DNA of 30,847 nucleotides from assembly GCA_023432885.1 (NCBI GenBank), contig JAEZEU010000244.1, positions 1 through 30,847 on the forward strand. The letters are read 5' to 3'. Origin of the DNA: Pseudomonadota bacterium. Its GTDB lineage: Bacteria; Pseudomonadota; Alphaproteobacteria; Rhizobiales; Xanthobacteraceae. Positions 1 through 7,455 of this stretch are shown here, in pieces. Position 1 is the stretch's first letter; each line of letters opens with the position of its first letter. The translations under genes were made by a program, and so were the position numbers. The notes beneath the pieces are model-generated. The model searched no databases. It worked only from the letters and a program-made list of their open reading frames with translations, and had not been told where the DNA came from.

Positions 1-173
1 CCCTTGCCGAGGCCGCCGATCGCGGGATTGCAGGACATCGCACCGATCGTCGAGAAGCGATGAGTGACCAGGGCGGTTTTCGCGCCCATGTGGGCAGCAG
101 CTGCCGCGGCTTCACAGCCGGCGTGGCCGCCGCCGATGACAATGACGTCGAATGATCCCCAAGATGCGGTCAT
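1..173 (-). CDS. mnmG: tRNA uridine-5-carboxymethylaminomethyl synthesis enzyme MnmG (5' end only)
   Basis: Only the first 57 or so codons are in the window; the gene runs off the left edge. The visible N-terminus reads MTASWGSFDVIVIGGGHAGCEAA, shown here as the start of an FAD-binding Rossmann fold with the GGGHAGCEAA dinucleotide-binding loop at about residues 14-23, followed by a CNPAIGGLGKG segment typical of MnmG/GidA. With MnmE, MnmG installs the 5-carboxymethylaminomethyl group on the wobble uridine of certain tRNAs. mnmE lies just upstream on the same strand, separated by a 175-base gap holding parS sites. In alphaproteobacteria mnmG is usually followed by rsmG, parA and parB, which would lie beyond the window edge. 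Identification is firm despite the truncation. Confidence 0.95.
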   Translation of the reverse strand, partial: MTASWGSFDVIVIGGGHAGCEAAAAAAHMGAKTALVTHRFSTIGAMSCNPAIGGLGK

Positions 174-227
174 GGACGGACTTCTACCGCGGAGCGGTCA
201 AGGTCGGAAGCAGTAAGTGTCGCACCG

Positions 228-243
228 TGTTTCACGTGAAACA
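228..243. promoter_or_regulatory. parS: parS centromere site (perfect)
   Basis: The 16-base palindrome TGTTTCACGTGAAACA is an exact match to the consensus parS bound by chromosomal ParB. It lies just upstream of mnmG, next to the usual parAB locus. ParB would load here to segregate newly replicated origins. Confidence 0.93.
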
Positions 244-271
244 GGATTCTTTTTGGATTAGACTAGCTGCC

Positions 272-287
272 TATTTCACGCGGAACA
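272..287. promoter_or_regulatory. Degenerate parS-like site
   Basis: TATTTCACGCGGAACA matches 13 of 16 positions of the parS consensus and sits between the two intact sites. The central CACG and both outer arms are recognisable but the palindrome is broken. It may be a weak or decayed ParB site. Confidence 0.5.
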
Positions 288-304
288 CCCAGGAAGGAAC
301 CCAA

Positions 305-320
305 CGTTTCACGTGAAACG
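305..320. promoter_or_regulatory. parS: parS centromere site (second, perfect core)
   Basis: CGTTTCACGTGAAACG is a perfect 16-base palindrome containing the full 14-base parS core GTTTCACGTGAAAC; only the outermost pair differs from the consensus. It lies 77 bases from the first site, just past the 3' end of mnmE. Confidence 0.9.
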
Positions 321-348
321 ATCTGTTGATTGCTTGAACGAAGCCATA

Positions 349-1686
349 TTACTTCCCGACACAGAATTCCCGGAAAATAACATCGAGGATGTCTTCGACA
401 TCGACCCGGCCGAGTAGCCGGCCCAGGGAATAGGCGGCGGCCCGTAATTCCTCGGCGGCGAGTTCTTCGCCCACGCCCACCACTGCGACGGCCCTGCGCA
501 GCGAATCCGCTGCGTCCGTGATCAGCATCCGCTGCCGCTCCCGCGCGATCAAGCCCCCCTCGCTTCCGCCAAAATAAGTTTGCGCGAAACCCACCAGCGC
601 CTCGATCAGCTCGGGTACGCCGGCGCCGCTCCGGGCGGAAATCCGGAACTCGGCCATTGGCCGACCTTGAGGGTCGACCGTTTCGGTGCCGTTCCTGACG
701 AGATCGATCTTGTTTCGAACCAGCCAAACTGGCGCCGTGCCATTGTGTTCGACGGGCGCGCCGGGAACATCGGCAAGCCACAGCACGAGATCCGCTTCCC
801 CTGCCCTTGCCCGCGCGCGGCGCACGCCTTCCTGCTCGACGGGATCGTCGGTGTCGCGAATTCCCGCAGTGTCGATCGCGGTCACGGGATAGCCGTCGAG
901 ATCGAGCTGCACCTCGATGATGTCGCGCGTGGTGCCGGCATGCGGCGAGACGATCGCTACTTCGCGGCGCGCGAGCTGGTTGATCAGCGTGGACTTGCCG
1001 ACATTAGGCGGACCCGCGATCGCAACGACGAGACCGTCGCGCAGACGTTCAGTCTGCCCCTGCTCGCCAAGGACTTTCTCGATCTCGGCCAGCAGCGCCG
1101 TGATCTTCGCCAGCGCCGGCTGAATCAATTCGGCCGGCACATCGCCTTCATCGGAGAAATCGATGCCGGCTTCGAGCAGCGCCGAAGCATCGATGATCTG
1201 CGCGCGCCAATCCCGCGCCTTGTCGCCGAGCAGTCCCTTCAACTGACGGAGCGCCTGGCGGCGCTGCCGGTCCGTGTCGGCATGGATGAGATCGTCGAGA
1301 CCCTCGGCTTCAGTCAGATCGAGCTTGCCGTTCTCGAACGCTCGGCGGGTGAACTCGCCGGGCTCTGCAGGCCGAACATTCTCCATGGCCGACAGCGCGG
1401 CGAAGACGGAGGCGAGAACAGCGCGGCCACCGTGGACGTGAAACTCGGCGACGTCCTCGCCGGTCGCGCTGGCCGGTCCCGGAAACCAGAGTACGACCGA
1501 GTCGTCCATTGGCTGACCGTCAGGGGCCTTCAGCAACGCACGCGTCGCCATCCGCGGCGTCGGCAGTTTTCCAGCCAGCGCAGAAAGTGCGGCCCGGGCT
1601 CCCGGTCCCGACACGCGCACGAGGGCAATCGCGCTGGGAGCGCGGCCGGAGGAGAGCGCGAAAATGGTCTGGTCCCGCGGATGCAT
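349..1686 (-). CDS. mnmE: tRNA uridine-5-carboxymethylaminomethyl modification GTPase MnmE
   Basis: This 445-residue protein has the MnmE architecture: an N-terminal tetrahydrofolate-binding domain (about residues 1-120), a helical domain, an inserted Ras-like G domain, and a C-terminal CVGK ending. The last corresponds to the family's C(I/L/V)GK tail, whose cysteine is needed for modification. In the G domain the P-loop GPPNVGKS is at 225-232, DTAG at 272-275 and NKID at 325-328. Together with MnmG it forms the GTP-driven complex that modifies U34 of tRNA. The start MHPRDQTIFALSSG fits the family. It is transcribed leftward toward mnmG, with parS sites between them, and is upstream-separated from rho by about 535 bases, so it probably has its own promoter. 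Confidence 0.97.
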   Translation of the reverse strand: MHPRDQTIFALSSGRAPSAIALVRVSGPGARAALSALAGKLPTPRMATRALLKAPDGQPMDDSVVLWFPGPASATGEDVAEFHVHGGRAVLASVFAALSAMENVRPAEPGEFTRRAFENGKLDLTEAEGLDDLIHADTDRQRRQALRQLKGLLGDKARDWRAQIIDASALLEAGIDFSDEGDVPAELIQPALAKITALLAEIEKVLGEQGQTERLRDGLVVAIAGPPNVGKSTLINQLARREVAIVSPHAGTTRDIIEVQLDLDGYPVTAIDTAGIRDTDDPVEQEGVRRARARAGEADLVLWLADVPGAPVEHNGTAPVWLVRNKIDLVRNGTETVDPQGRPMAEFRISARSGAGVPELIEALVGFAQTYFGGSEGGLIARERQRMLITDAADSLRRAVAVVGVGEELAAEELRAAAYSLGRLLGRVDVEDILDVIFREFCVGK

Positions 1687-2031
1687 CGCTTAATTGTCGC
1701 CGAGCCTTCGAAAAGGCAACGGCCATCGCTACCCCTTGGTAAACGCTGCGCATCTTCCGCTATTGCAGCAAAACAGGCAGCAAATCCGGCCGATCGAGGT
1801 GCACGTCCCCTCGCCTCGCCGCCCATAATATATCCTTTAATTTCAATATCTTATAAATCTAACCAACCGCTTACCTGCATCTTGCTGCGGCCAAGCTGCA
1901 GCGTGGCCCGCAGCACCACCATCCTCCTAACATGATCCACGCCTGGACAATAAAAGTCCCCTACTCTGCGAAGTCACCTGCAGGCAGAGATGCCGGAGAC
2001 CATCCACCCAGCAGGTCTCCTAACGAGGCGC

Positions 2032-2057
2032 GTAACCGAGCCTTGTAACCGAGCCTT
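2032..2057. repeat. 13-base perfect tandem duplication
   Basis: The unit GTAACCGAGCCTT occurs twice back to back with no mismatch, immediately downstream (in the transcription sense) of the putative rho terminator. It looks like a simple slippage duplication; no function is evident. Confidence 0.8.
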
Positions 2058-2097
2058 GGAGACGTCGATCCGAAATCGACAGTCCTCCCATAAAGAA

Positions 2098-2127
2098 GGC
2101 TGCCGATCCGGTCAGGGATCGACAGCC
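2098..2127 (-). terminator. Putative intrinsic terminator of rho
   Basis: On the minus strand a 12-base arm GGCTGTCGATCC and the arm GGATCGGCAGCC form a stem with one G-U pair around a 6-base loop, followed by TTCTTTA. It starts 95 bases beyond the rho stop codon. The stem is strong and the following U-tract is short and interrupted, so termination is likely but not certain. Confidence 0.6.
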
Positions 2128-2221
2128 CGTAGACGACTTTCAATTTCTCCCGCGCGAACAATCGCGACGGCCGGCACCAGGACGGCTCTGACCGCGAGGA
2201 TGCCCGCGCGAGCCAAGTGCG

Positions 2222-3487
2222 TCACGTGTTCATGGAGTCGAAGAATTCCGCGTTGTTCTTGGTGTTGCGGAGCTTGTCGAGCAGGAAGTCGATGGCATCC
2301 ATCGTGCCCATCGGATTGAGAATCCGGCGCAGCACGTACATCTTCTTCAGCACCTGCGGATCGGTGATCAGCTCTTCCTTGCGCGTGCCGGAACGCGAGA
2401 TGTCGATCGCCGGGAAGGTGCGCTTGTCGGAAACCTTGCGGTCGAGGATCAGTTCCGAGTTACCGGTGCCCTTGAATTCTTCGAAGATGACTTCGTCCAT
2501 GCGGCTGCCGGTATCGACCAGGGCAGTCGCGATGATGGTGAGCGAGCCGCCCTCCTCGATGTTACGCGCGGCACCGAAGAATCGCTTCGGGCGCTGCAGC
2601 GCGTTGGCGTCGACACCGCCGGTCAGCACCTTGCCGGAGGAAGGCACGACAGTGTTGTAAGCGCGGCCAAGGCGCGTGATCGAATCGAGCAGAATCACCA
2701 CGTCGCGGCCGTGCTCAACCAGTCGCTTGGCTTTTTCGATCACCATCTCCGCCACCTGCACGTGGCGGACCGCCGGCTCGTCAAAGGTCGAGGAAACCAC
2801 CTCGCCCTTAACCGAACGCTGCATATCCGTGACTTCTTCCGGGCGTTCGTCGATCAGAAGCACGATCAGATAGCATTCGGGATGATTGGCGGTGATGGAG
2901 TGAGCGATGTTCTGCATCAGCACGGTCTTGCCCGTGCGGGGCGGCGCCACGATCAGCGCGCGCTGGCCCTTGCCAATCGGCGCAACGATGTCGATCACCC
3001 GTGCCGATAGATCTTTACGGGTGGGATCGTCGATCTCCATGCGAAACCGCTGATTGGGAAACAGCGGTGTGAGGTTGTCGAAATTGACCTTGTGCCTGGC
3101 CTTTTCGGGGTCCTCGAAGTTGAGGGTGTTGACCTTCAGCAGCGCGAAGTAGCGTTCACCTTCCTTCGGACTGCGGATGTGGCCTTCGATGGTATCGCCG
3201 GTACGAAGGCCGAAGCGACGAATCTGCGACGGGGAAACGTAGATGTCGTCGGGGCCCGGCAGGTAGTTCGCATCGGGCGAACGGAGGAAGCCGAAGCCGT
3301 CGGAGAGAACCTCGACGACGCCTTCGCCGACAATGTCGGTTTCCTGGATCGACAGCTGCTTGAGAATGGCGAACAGCAGTTCCTGCTTGCGCATGGTGCT
3401 GGCGTTTTCGACCCCGTTCTCTTCCGCAAACGAGACAAGTTCGGCCGGCGTTTTCGATTTGAGGTCTTGAAGTTTGATTTCCCGCAT
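2222..3487 (-). CDS. rho: Transcription termination factor Rho
   Basis: The 421-residue protein is full length for Rho. Residues 1-45 form the Rho N-terminal helical domain (MREIKLQDLKSKTPAELVSF). The RNA-binding cold-shock domain follows with GFGFLR at 64-69 and residues ending near 120. The hexameric ATPase domain carries the Walker A APPRTGKT at 181-188, the Walker B segment VVILLDS at about 263-269 and the Q-loop/R-loop region VDANALQRPKRFFGAAR at about 292-308. Rho binds unstructured C-rich nascent RNA and uses ATP hydrolysis to dislodge RNA polymerase. It is flanked by hemJ upstream and mnmE downstream, the conserved alphaproteobacterial order beside the origin. The 241-base leader contains a sizeable hairpin that could play a part in the autoregulation known for rho in other bacteria; that part is inference. 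Confidence 0.98.
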   Translation of the reverse strand: MREIKLQDLKSKTPAELVSFAEENGVENASTMRKQELLFAILKQLSIQETDIVGEGVVEVLSDGFGFLRSPDANYLPGPDDIYVSPSQIRRFGLRTGDTIEGHIRSPKEGERYFALLKVNTLNFEDPEKARHKVNFDNLTPLFPNQRFRMEIDDPTRKDLSARVIDIVAPIGKGQRALIVAPPRTGKTVLMQNIAHSITANHPECYLIVLLIDERPEEVTDMQRSVKGEVVSSTFDEPAVRHVQVAEMVIEKAKRLVEHGRDVVILLDSITRLGRAYNTVVPSSGKVLTGGVDANALQRPKRFFGAARNIEEGGSLTIIATALVDTGSRMDEVIFEEFKGTGNSELILDRKVSDKRTFPAIDISRSGTRKEELITDPQVLKKMYVLRRILNPMGTMDAIDFLLDKLRNTKNNAEFFDSMNT

Positions 3488-3604
3488 CGGGGTGGTCCTG
3501 TGGAGCGTTCTTTGGAAGGATTGGGAGGGCTTTGCGAAAAAGCAGGCGCGTAAGGGAAAGTCGCAGGTCTAGCTAAGGAAAGCGCCGGTGAGGGCTTCAA
3601 ACCT

Positions 3605-3649
3605 GATGTGGCGGCCGGTCCGACGATAGAGACCGGACGAAACCACATC
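3605..3649 (-). other. Hairpin in the rho leader / hemJ downstream region
   Basis: Nested inverted repeats: outer arms GATGTGG (3605-3611) and CCACATC (3643-3649), inner arms CCGGTC (3615-3620) and GACCGG (3631-3636). It lies 118 bases or more upstream of the rho start and about 80 bases past the hemJ stop. No U-tract follows on the minus strand, so a leader structure or a processing site is as likely as a terminator. Confidence 0.45.
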
Positions 3650-3728
3650 CGCCTGCGTAGGGTGGGGATGTCTCAATATAGAAAAACGCACCGTGCTTCG
3701 CAAGCGGGCGAGGGGGCGCCAACTATGA

Positions 3729-4160
3729 TCAAAACGGTTTGACGATCACCAAAATCACGATGAAAATCATCAGGACCGTAGGTACCTCGTTGATAATACG
3801 GTAGAATTTCTTGTTGCGCGTATTCCGGTCGGCGGCAAAATCCTTAACCCAGCGCGAAAAGGCGCCGTGCACACCCGACAAAATGATCACCAGGACGAAT
3901 TTGGCGTGAAACCAGGGCGATTTGTACCAGTGCCCGGCCCACACAAGATAAAGGCCGGCCAGCCAGGTAACGATCATCGCCGGGTTGATGATCATTTTCA
4001 GGAGACGCCGCTCCATCACCTTGAAGGTCTCGGATTGCTTGGAGCCGGGCTCAGCCTCGCAGTGATAAACGAACAGCCGGGGCAGATAGAGCATGCCGGC
4101 CATCCAGGAGATGACCGCGATCACGTGCAGTGCCTTGATCCACTCATACATGCTGATCAC
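3729..4160 (-). CDS. hemJ: Protoporphyrinogen IX oxidase HemJ
   Basis: This 143-residue, very hydrophobic protein matches the HemJ (UPF0093) family. It has about four membrane segments, an N-terminal EWIKALHVIAVISWMAGMLYLPRLFVYH with the conserved histidine at 12, and a central GHWYKSPWFHAKFVLV segment. HemJ oxidises protoporphyrinogen IX to protoporphyrin IX in the inner membrane, the penultimate step of haem synthesis. An alternative start three codons in (MYEWIKALH) is equally plausible. The gene reads leftward into rho. It is the last leftward gene before the strand switch at the candidate origin. In Caulobacter-type arrangements hemE commonly occupies the origin-proximal place; it is not present here. 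Confidence 0.93.
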   Translation of the reverse strand: MISMYEWIKALHVIAVISWMAGMLYLPRLFVYHCEAEPGSKQSETFKVMERRLLKMIINPAMIVTWLAGLYLVWAGHWYKSPWFHAKFVLVIILSGVHGAFSRWVKDFAADRNTRNKKFYRIINEVPTVLMIFIVILVIVKPF

Positions 4161-4628
4161 TCATTTTTTGCCATCCGGCACGACAATTCTCCGCCGGGCC
4201 ATGGCACCTTTGCGCTCTCACCGCATTGAGGGAAAGCGTGCCGGCGAGGGACGGATACATATCCGCAAAGCCGGTCTCTTCTAAACAAATAATTTATGGA
4301 TTCTTAAGGTTTGAAGAGTCTTGGACGTTGATTGGACTCACGCAATCCTGTCCGTCCATCGCCAAGCGCTTGTTCACATCCTTCAACATTTCCAGCCGTG
4401 CTTGCATCGACCCCGATTATGCATCGTGAGTCAGAGGCTTGGCTCGTTCCGTCATCAGCATATACAGAGACAAGTCCACATATTCTCACTATCATCGCGA
4501 TCAGGCTTTGAACTTGTCCTTTGGCAAGGCTCTGTGAAGAAACAGACGAGATATCCCGAGGCAGGACGGCGATGCCTTGTCATCATGGTTAAGCTCCACA
4601 GGGACTCACAGGATACACAGGGGTTTTG
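4161..4628. other. Candidate chromosomal replication origin (oriC)
   Basis: No gene fits in this 468-base gap. It is the point where transcription switches from leftward (hemJ, rho, mnmE, mnmG) to rightward (ppsR, maf, coaE, dnaQ). In Caulobacter and Rickettsia the origin lies immediately upstream of the ppsR orthologue (RP001). Sequence signals are an AT-rich stretch at about 4279-4314 and two 8-of-9 near matches to the DnaA box TTATNCACA: TTGTTCACA at 4370-4378 on the plus strand and TTCTTCACA on the minus strand at 4533-4541. Weaker ones are TTATGCATC at 4417-4425 and GGATACACA at 4611-4619. CACAG is repeated three times at 4597-4620. parS sites lie 4 kb away. I found no paired TTAA-N7-TTAA CtrA site. 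The call rests mainly on synteny. Confidence 0.6.
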
Positions 4629-5468
4629 GTGCCCACCTCAGGCAATTATTTTCACCTTCATCTGGTTTCCGACTCGACCGGAGAAACGCTGATCACGGTG
4701 GCGCGCGCGGTGGCTGCGCAATATGCCAATGTCAGCGCGGTGGAACACGTCTATCCGCTGGTCCGCAGCCAGAAGCAGCTCGATCGCGTGCTGAGCGAGA
4801 TCGAGGAGGCACCGGGCATCGTGCTGTTCACGCTGCTGGAGAAGGACCTGGTTCATCGCCTGGAAGCCAAGTGCAAGGAGATGAACGTTCCGAGCCTGTC
4901 GATCATCGGTCCGGTCATGCAGCTGTTCGAGGCCTATCTCGGCGCCGCCACCGCGGGACGTGTCGGCGCGCAGCACGTTCTCAACGCGGAATACTTCAAG
5001 CGCATCGATGCGCTGAATTACACGATGATGCATGACGACGGTCAGCACGTGGAGGGGCTCGAGGAGGCCGACGTCGTGCTGGTCGGCGTGTCCCGCACGT
5101 CGAAGACGCCGACCTCGATCTATCTCGCCAACCGCGGCATCCGCACCGCAAACGTGCCGCTCGTGCCAGGCATTCCGCTGCCGCACCAGCTCGAGATGCT
5201 GAAGCGGCCCCTGGTGGTCAGCCTGCACGCGACTCCGGAACGGCTGATCCAGGTGCGGCAGAACCGTCTGCTCAGCATGGGCGCCGCACCCTCGAATGAG
5301 GATTACATCGACCGCCAGGCGGTGACCGACGAGGTCGCCTTTGCGCGGCGTCTCAGCGCCAGGTTCAACTGGGTGCAGCTCGATGTGACCCGCCGCTCCA
5401 TCGAGGAAACCGCGGCCGCCGTGATGAAGCTTTACGCCGACCGGCAGAAAGCGCGGCCTGTCGAATGA
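4629..5468 (+). CDS. ppsR: Pyruvate, phosphate dikinase / PEP synthase regulatory protein (bifunctional kinase-phosphorylase, DUF299)
   Basis: The protein belongs to the DUF299 family, which phosphorylates (with ADP) and dephosphorylates pyruvate phosphate dikinase or PEP synthase, switching the pyruvate-PEP interconversion. The conserved N-terminus YFHLHLVSDSTGET and the P-loop-like GVSRTSKTPTS at about residues 152-162 (from the GTG start) are both present. I chose the GTG at 4629, giving MPTSGNYFHLHLVS and 279 residues, because the purine-rich AGGGG at 4619-4623 is well spaced from it. A TTG one codon upstream is the alternative. It opens a rightward run with maf (10 bases away), coaE and dnaQ. 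It is the orthologue of the gene that borders oriC in Caulobacter and Rickettsia. Confidence 0.95.
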   Translation: MPTSGNYFHLHLVSDSTGETLITVARAVAAQYANVSAVEHVYPLVRSQKQLDRVLSEIEEAPGIVLFTLLEKDLVHRLEAKCKEMNVPSLSIIGPVMQLFEAYLGAATAGRVGAQHVLNAEYFKRIDALNYTMMHDDGQHVEGLEEADVVLVGVSRTSKTPTSIYLANRGIRTANVPLVPGIPLPHQLEMLKRPLVVSLHATPERLIQVRQNRLLSMGAAPSNEDYIDRQAVTDEVAFARRLSARFNWVQLDVTRRSIEETAAAVMKLYADRQKARPVE

Positions 5469-5478
5469 ACTGTCGTCC

Positions 5479-6087
5479 ATGACGATCTGGCACGGCAAAG
5501 ATCCGCTGGTTCTGGCATCGCAAAGCCGCGCGCGGCAGATGCTGCTTGGCAATGCCGGTCTCGCCTTCGAGGCCGTGCCCGGCGAGATCGACGAGCGGGC
5601 GATCCAGAAGAAATCGGGATTGTCGGACCCGGGCGAAATCGCAGCGCTGCTGGCCCGGGAGAAAGCGCTCTTCGTTTCCGCGAAGATGCCGGATCGTTAT
5701 GTCGTCGGTGCGGACCAGACGCTGGCGCTGCAGGGGCGCCTGTTTTCCAAACCGACGGGACGCGCACAGGCGGCGGAGCAATTGCGCGCCTTGGCCGGGA
5801 ATACGCACCAGCTACATTCCGCCGTTGCGGTCGCTCACGGCGGGAAAATGCTGTTTTCCGATGTCTCGATTGCCCGCATGACCATGCGCCAGCTGAGCGG
5901 CGACGAGATTCGGACCTATCTGGACGCAGCCGGCGAGGCCGTCACGACCAGTGTTGGCGCCTATCAGCTCGAAGGTCTGGGCGTGCACCTGTTCGAGCGC
6001 ATCGAGGGCGACCATTTCACCATCCTCGGCCTGCCGCTGTTGCACCTGCTTGCATTCCTGCGAGGGCAGCGGCTACTCGGTGTCTGA
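5479..6087 (+). CDS. maf: Maf family nucleotide pyrophosphatase
   Basis: This 202-residue protein carries the Maf signature: the N-terminal LVLASQSRARQMLL (about residues 10-23), EIDERAI (about 37-43) and the central VVGADQTLAL around the metal-coordinating aspartate. Maf proteins hydrolyse non-canonical or methylated nucleoside triphosphates to monophosphates, a house-cleaning role; the exact substrate subclass cannot be told from sequence by eye. It starts 10 bases after ppsR and is followed after 18 bases by coaE, so the genes are probably cotranscribed. Length is normal for the family. Confidence 0.93.
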   Translation: MTIWHGKDPLVLASQSRARQMLLGNAGLAFEAVPGEIDERAIQKKSGLSDPGEIAALLAREKALFVSAKMPDRYVVGADQTLALQGRLFSKPTGRAQAAEQLRALAGNTHQLHSAVAVAHGGKMLFSDVSIARMTMRQLSGDEIRTYLDAAGEAVTTSVGAYQLEGLGVHLFERIEGDHFTILGLPLLHLLAFLRGQRLLGV

Positions 6088-6105
6088 AACGATGCGGCGG
6101 AAGAA

Positions 6106-6705
6106 ATGCTAGTGCTTGGACTCACCGGCTCGATCGGGATGGGCAAATCCACGACGGGGAAATTGTTCGTTGAAGCGGGCGTGCCTCTCTACGATGCTGA
6201 CGCGGAGGTCCACAAACTGTACGAGGGGGCGGCCGTCCCGGCCATCGAGGCCGCGTTTCCCGGCACCACAGCGGGCGGGAAGGTGGATCGACAAAAGCTC
6301 AGCGAGCGGGTGGTCCACGATCCTGAAGCCATGAAACAGCTCGAGCAGATCGTCCATCCCATGCTCGGGGCCGGCAGGCAAAAATTCTTCGAGGACGCCG
6401 AGCGCGCCGGCGTCCCTGTTGTCGTGGTGGACGTGCCACTGCTGTATGAGACCGGTGGCGAGAAGCGCGTCGATGCAGTCGTGGTGGTGACGACCTCGCC
6501 GGAACTGCAGCGCGAGCGGGTTCTGGCGCGCGGCACCATGGATGCAGCGAAGCTCGATTCCATTATTGCCCGGCAGATGCCGGACGCCGAAAAGCGCAGG
6601 CGCGCCGATTTCGTCGTGGATACATCGCACGGGCTCGACCCCGTACGGGCGCAAATCAAGGACATTCTGGCGGCTGTTGTTAAGATGCCGAAACGGCGGA
6701 GCTGA
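6106..6705 (+). CDS. coaE: Dephospho-CoA kinase
   Basis: The 199-residue protein begins LVLGLTGSIGMGKST, the Walker A P-loop of dephospho-CoA kinase at residues 8-16. It continues with the substrate-binding DADAEVHKLY segment (about 30-39) and VPLLYETGGE (about 112-121), as in CoaE. It phosphorylates the 3'-hydroxyl of dephospho-CoA in the last step of coenzyme A synthesis. It is interesting that coaA, the first committed kinase of the same pathway, is also in this window (19897), but in a separate cluster. The gene sits between maf and dnaQ in the conserved origin-side cluster. Confidence 0.96.
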   Translation: MLVLGLTGSIGMGKSTTGKLFVEAGVPLYDADAEVHKLYEGAAVPAIEAAFPGTTAGGKVDRQKLSERVVHDPEAMKQLEQIVHPMLGAGRQKFFEDAERAGVPVVVVDVPLLYETGGEKRVDAVVVVTTSPELQRERVLARGTMDAAKLDSIIARQMPDAEKRRRADFVVDTSHGLDPVRAQIKDILAAVVKMPKRRS

Positions 6706-6731
6706 TTCGCCGGTCTCAGAGCCTGCAGCCC

Positions 6732-7454
6732 ATGCGCGAAATCGTTCTCGATACCGAAACCACCGGCCTTGATCCGCTGCGCGGCGATCGCCTGGTCGAA
6801 GTCGGCTGCATCGAGCTGTTCAACCGCATGCCGACGGGACAGACCTTTCACCGTTACATCAACCCTGAGCGGGACATGCCGGCGGAGGCCTTTGCGGTGC
6901 ACGGCCTGTCGACCGAATTCCTCGCCAGCAAGCCACTGTTTTCGGAAGTGGTCGCGGAATTCCTCGACTTCATCGGCGACGCGCCGCTGGTGATTCACAA
7001 CGCGTCCTTCGATATCAGCTTCATCAATGCCGAGCTCGACCGCATCAAGCGGGTGCCGATCCCCCGGGATCGCTTGGTTGACACCCTGCTGCTGGCGCGG
7101 CGCAAACATCCCGGTGTGTCCAACCGTCTGGACGATCTCTGTTCACGCTATGCAATCGACAATTCCCGCCGGACCAAGCACGGCGCGCTGCTCGACGCCG
7201 AGTTGCTTGCCGAGGTCTATATCGACTTGATCGGCGCGCGGCAGTCGCAGCTCATTCTTGCGGCCGATACCGTCGAAATCAGGGCTGGAATCGGCGGCGA
7301 GATGCCGCGGCGGCAGCGCGAAGTTCCGCTCAGCCCACGTGTGAGCGAAGATGATCGCGCCGCGCACCGGGCCTTTGTCGCCACGCTAGGCGACAAGCCG
7401 ATCTGGAACGATTTCCTGCCGCCGCCAGCGGTGCCAGCAGCGGCGGCTGGCTAG
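6732..7454 (+). CDS. dnaQ: DNA polymerase III epsilon subunit (3'-5' proofreading exonuclease)
   Basis: The 240-residue protein shows all three exonuclease motifs of the DnaQ family. ExoI is VLDTETTGLDP with the D-x-E pair near residues 7-9, ExoII is HNASFDISFINAEL at about 93-106, and ExoIII-epsilon is HGALLDAELLAEVY at about 154-167 with the catalytic histidine and aspartate. It proofreads for the replicative polymerase. The C-terminal part contains the short linker and tail expected to contact the alpha subunit. The stop codon (7452-7454) is one base from the stop of the convergent secB gene, so no room is left for a conventional terminator between them. Confidence 0.97.
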   Translation: MREIVLDTETTGLDPLRGDRLVEVGCIELFNRMPTGQTFHRYINPERDMPAEAFAVHGLSTEFLASKPLFSEVVAEFLDFIGDAPLVIHNASFDISFINAELDRIKRVPIPRDRLVDTLLLARRKHPGVSNRLDDLCSRYAIDNSRRTKHGALLDAELLAEVYIDLIGARQSQLILAADTVEIRAGIGGEMPRRQREVPLSPRVSEDDRAAHRAFVATLGDKPIWNDFLPPPAVPAAAAG

Positions 7455-7455
7455 A

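Larger units (their letters stand above)
1687..2221. other. mnmE-rho intergenic region
   Basis: No convincing gene lies here. Reading leftward, it holds the putative rho terminator (2098-2127), a perfect 13-base tandem duplication (2032-2057) and an AT-rich patch at about 1826-1860 that is a plausible promoter region for mnmE. Short open frames across it have no recognisable protein features. Confidence 0.6.

Noticed and set aside
580..1935. A 451-codon plus-strand open frame opposite mnmE
   Set aside because: It is the GC-rich shadow of mnmE, arginine-rich without domains, and mnmE on the other strand is unequivocal.
1961..2161. A 66-codon minus-strand frame between mnmE and rho
   Set aside because: It spans the putative rho terminator and the tandem duplication and has no protein-like features.
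4161..4628. CtrA sites (TTAA-N7-TTAA) in the candidate origin
   Set aside because: Only isolated TTAA tetramers are present (near 4304 and 4589), not the paired motif.
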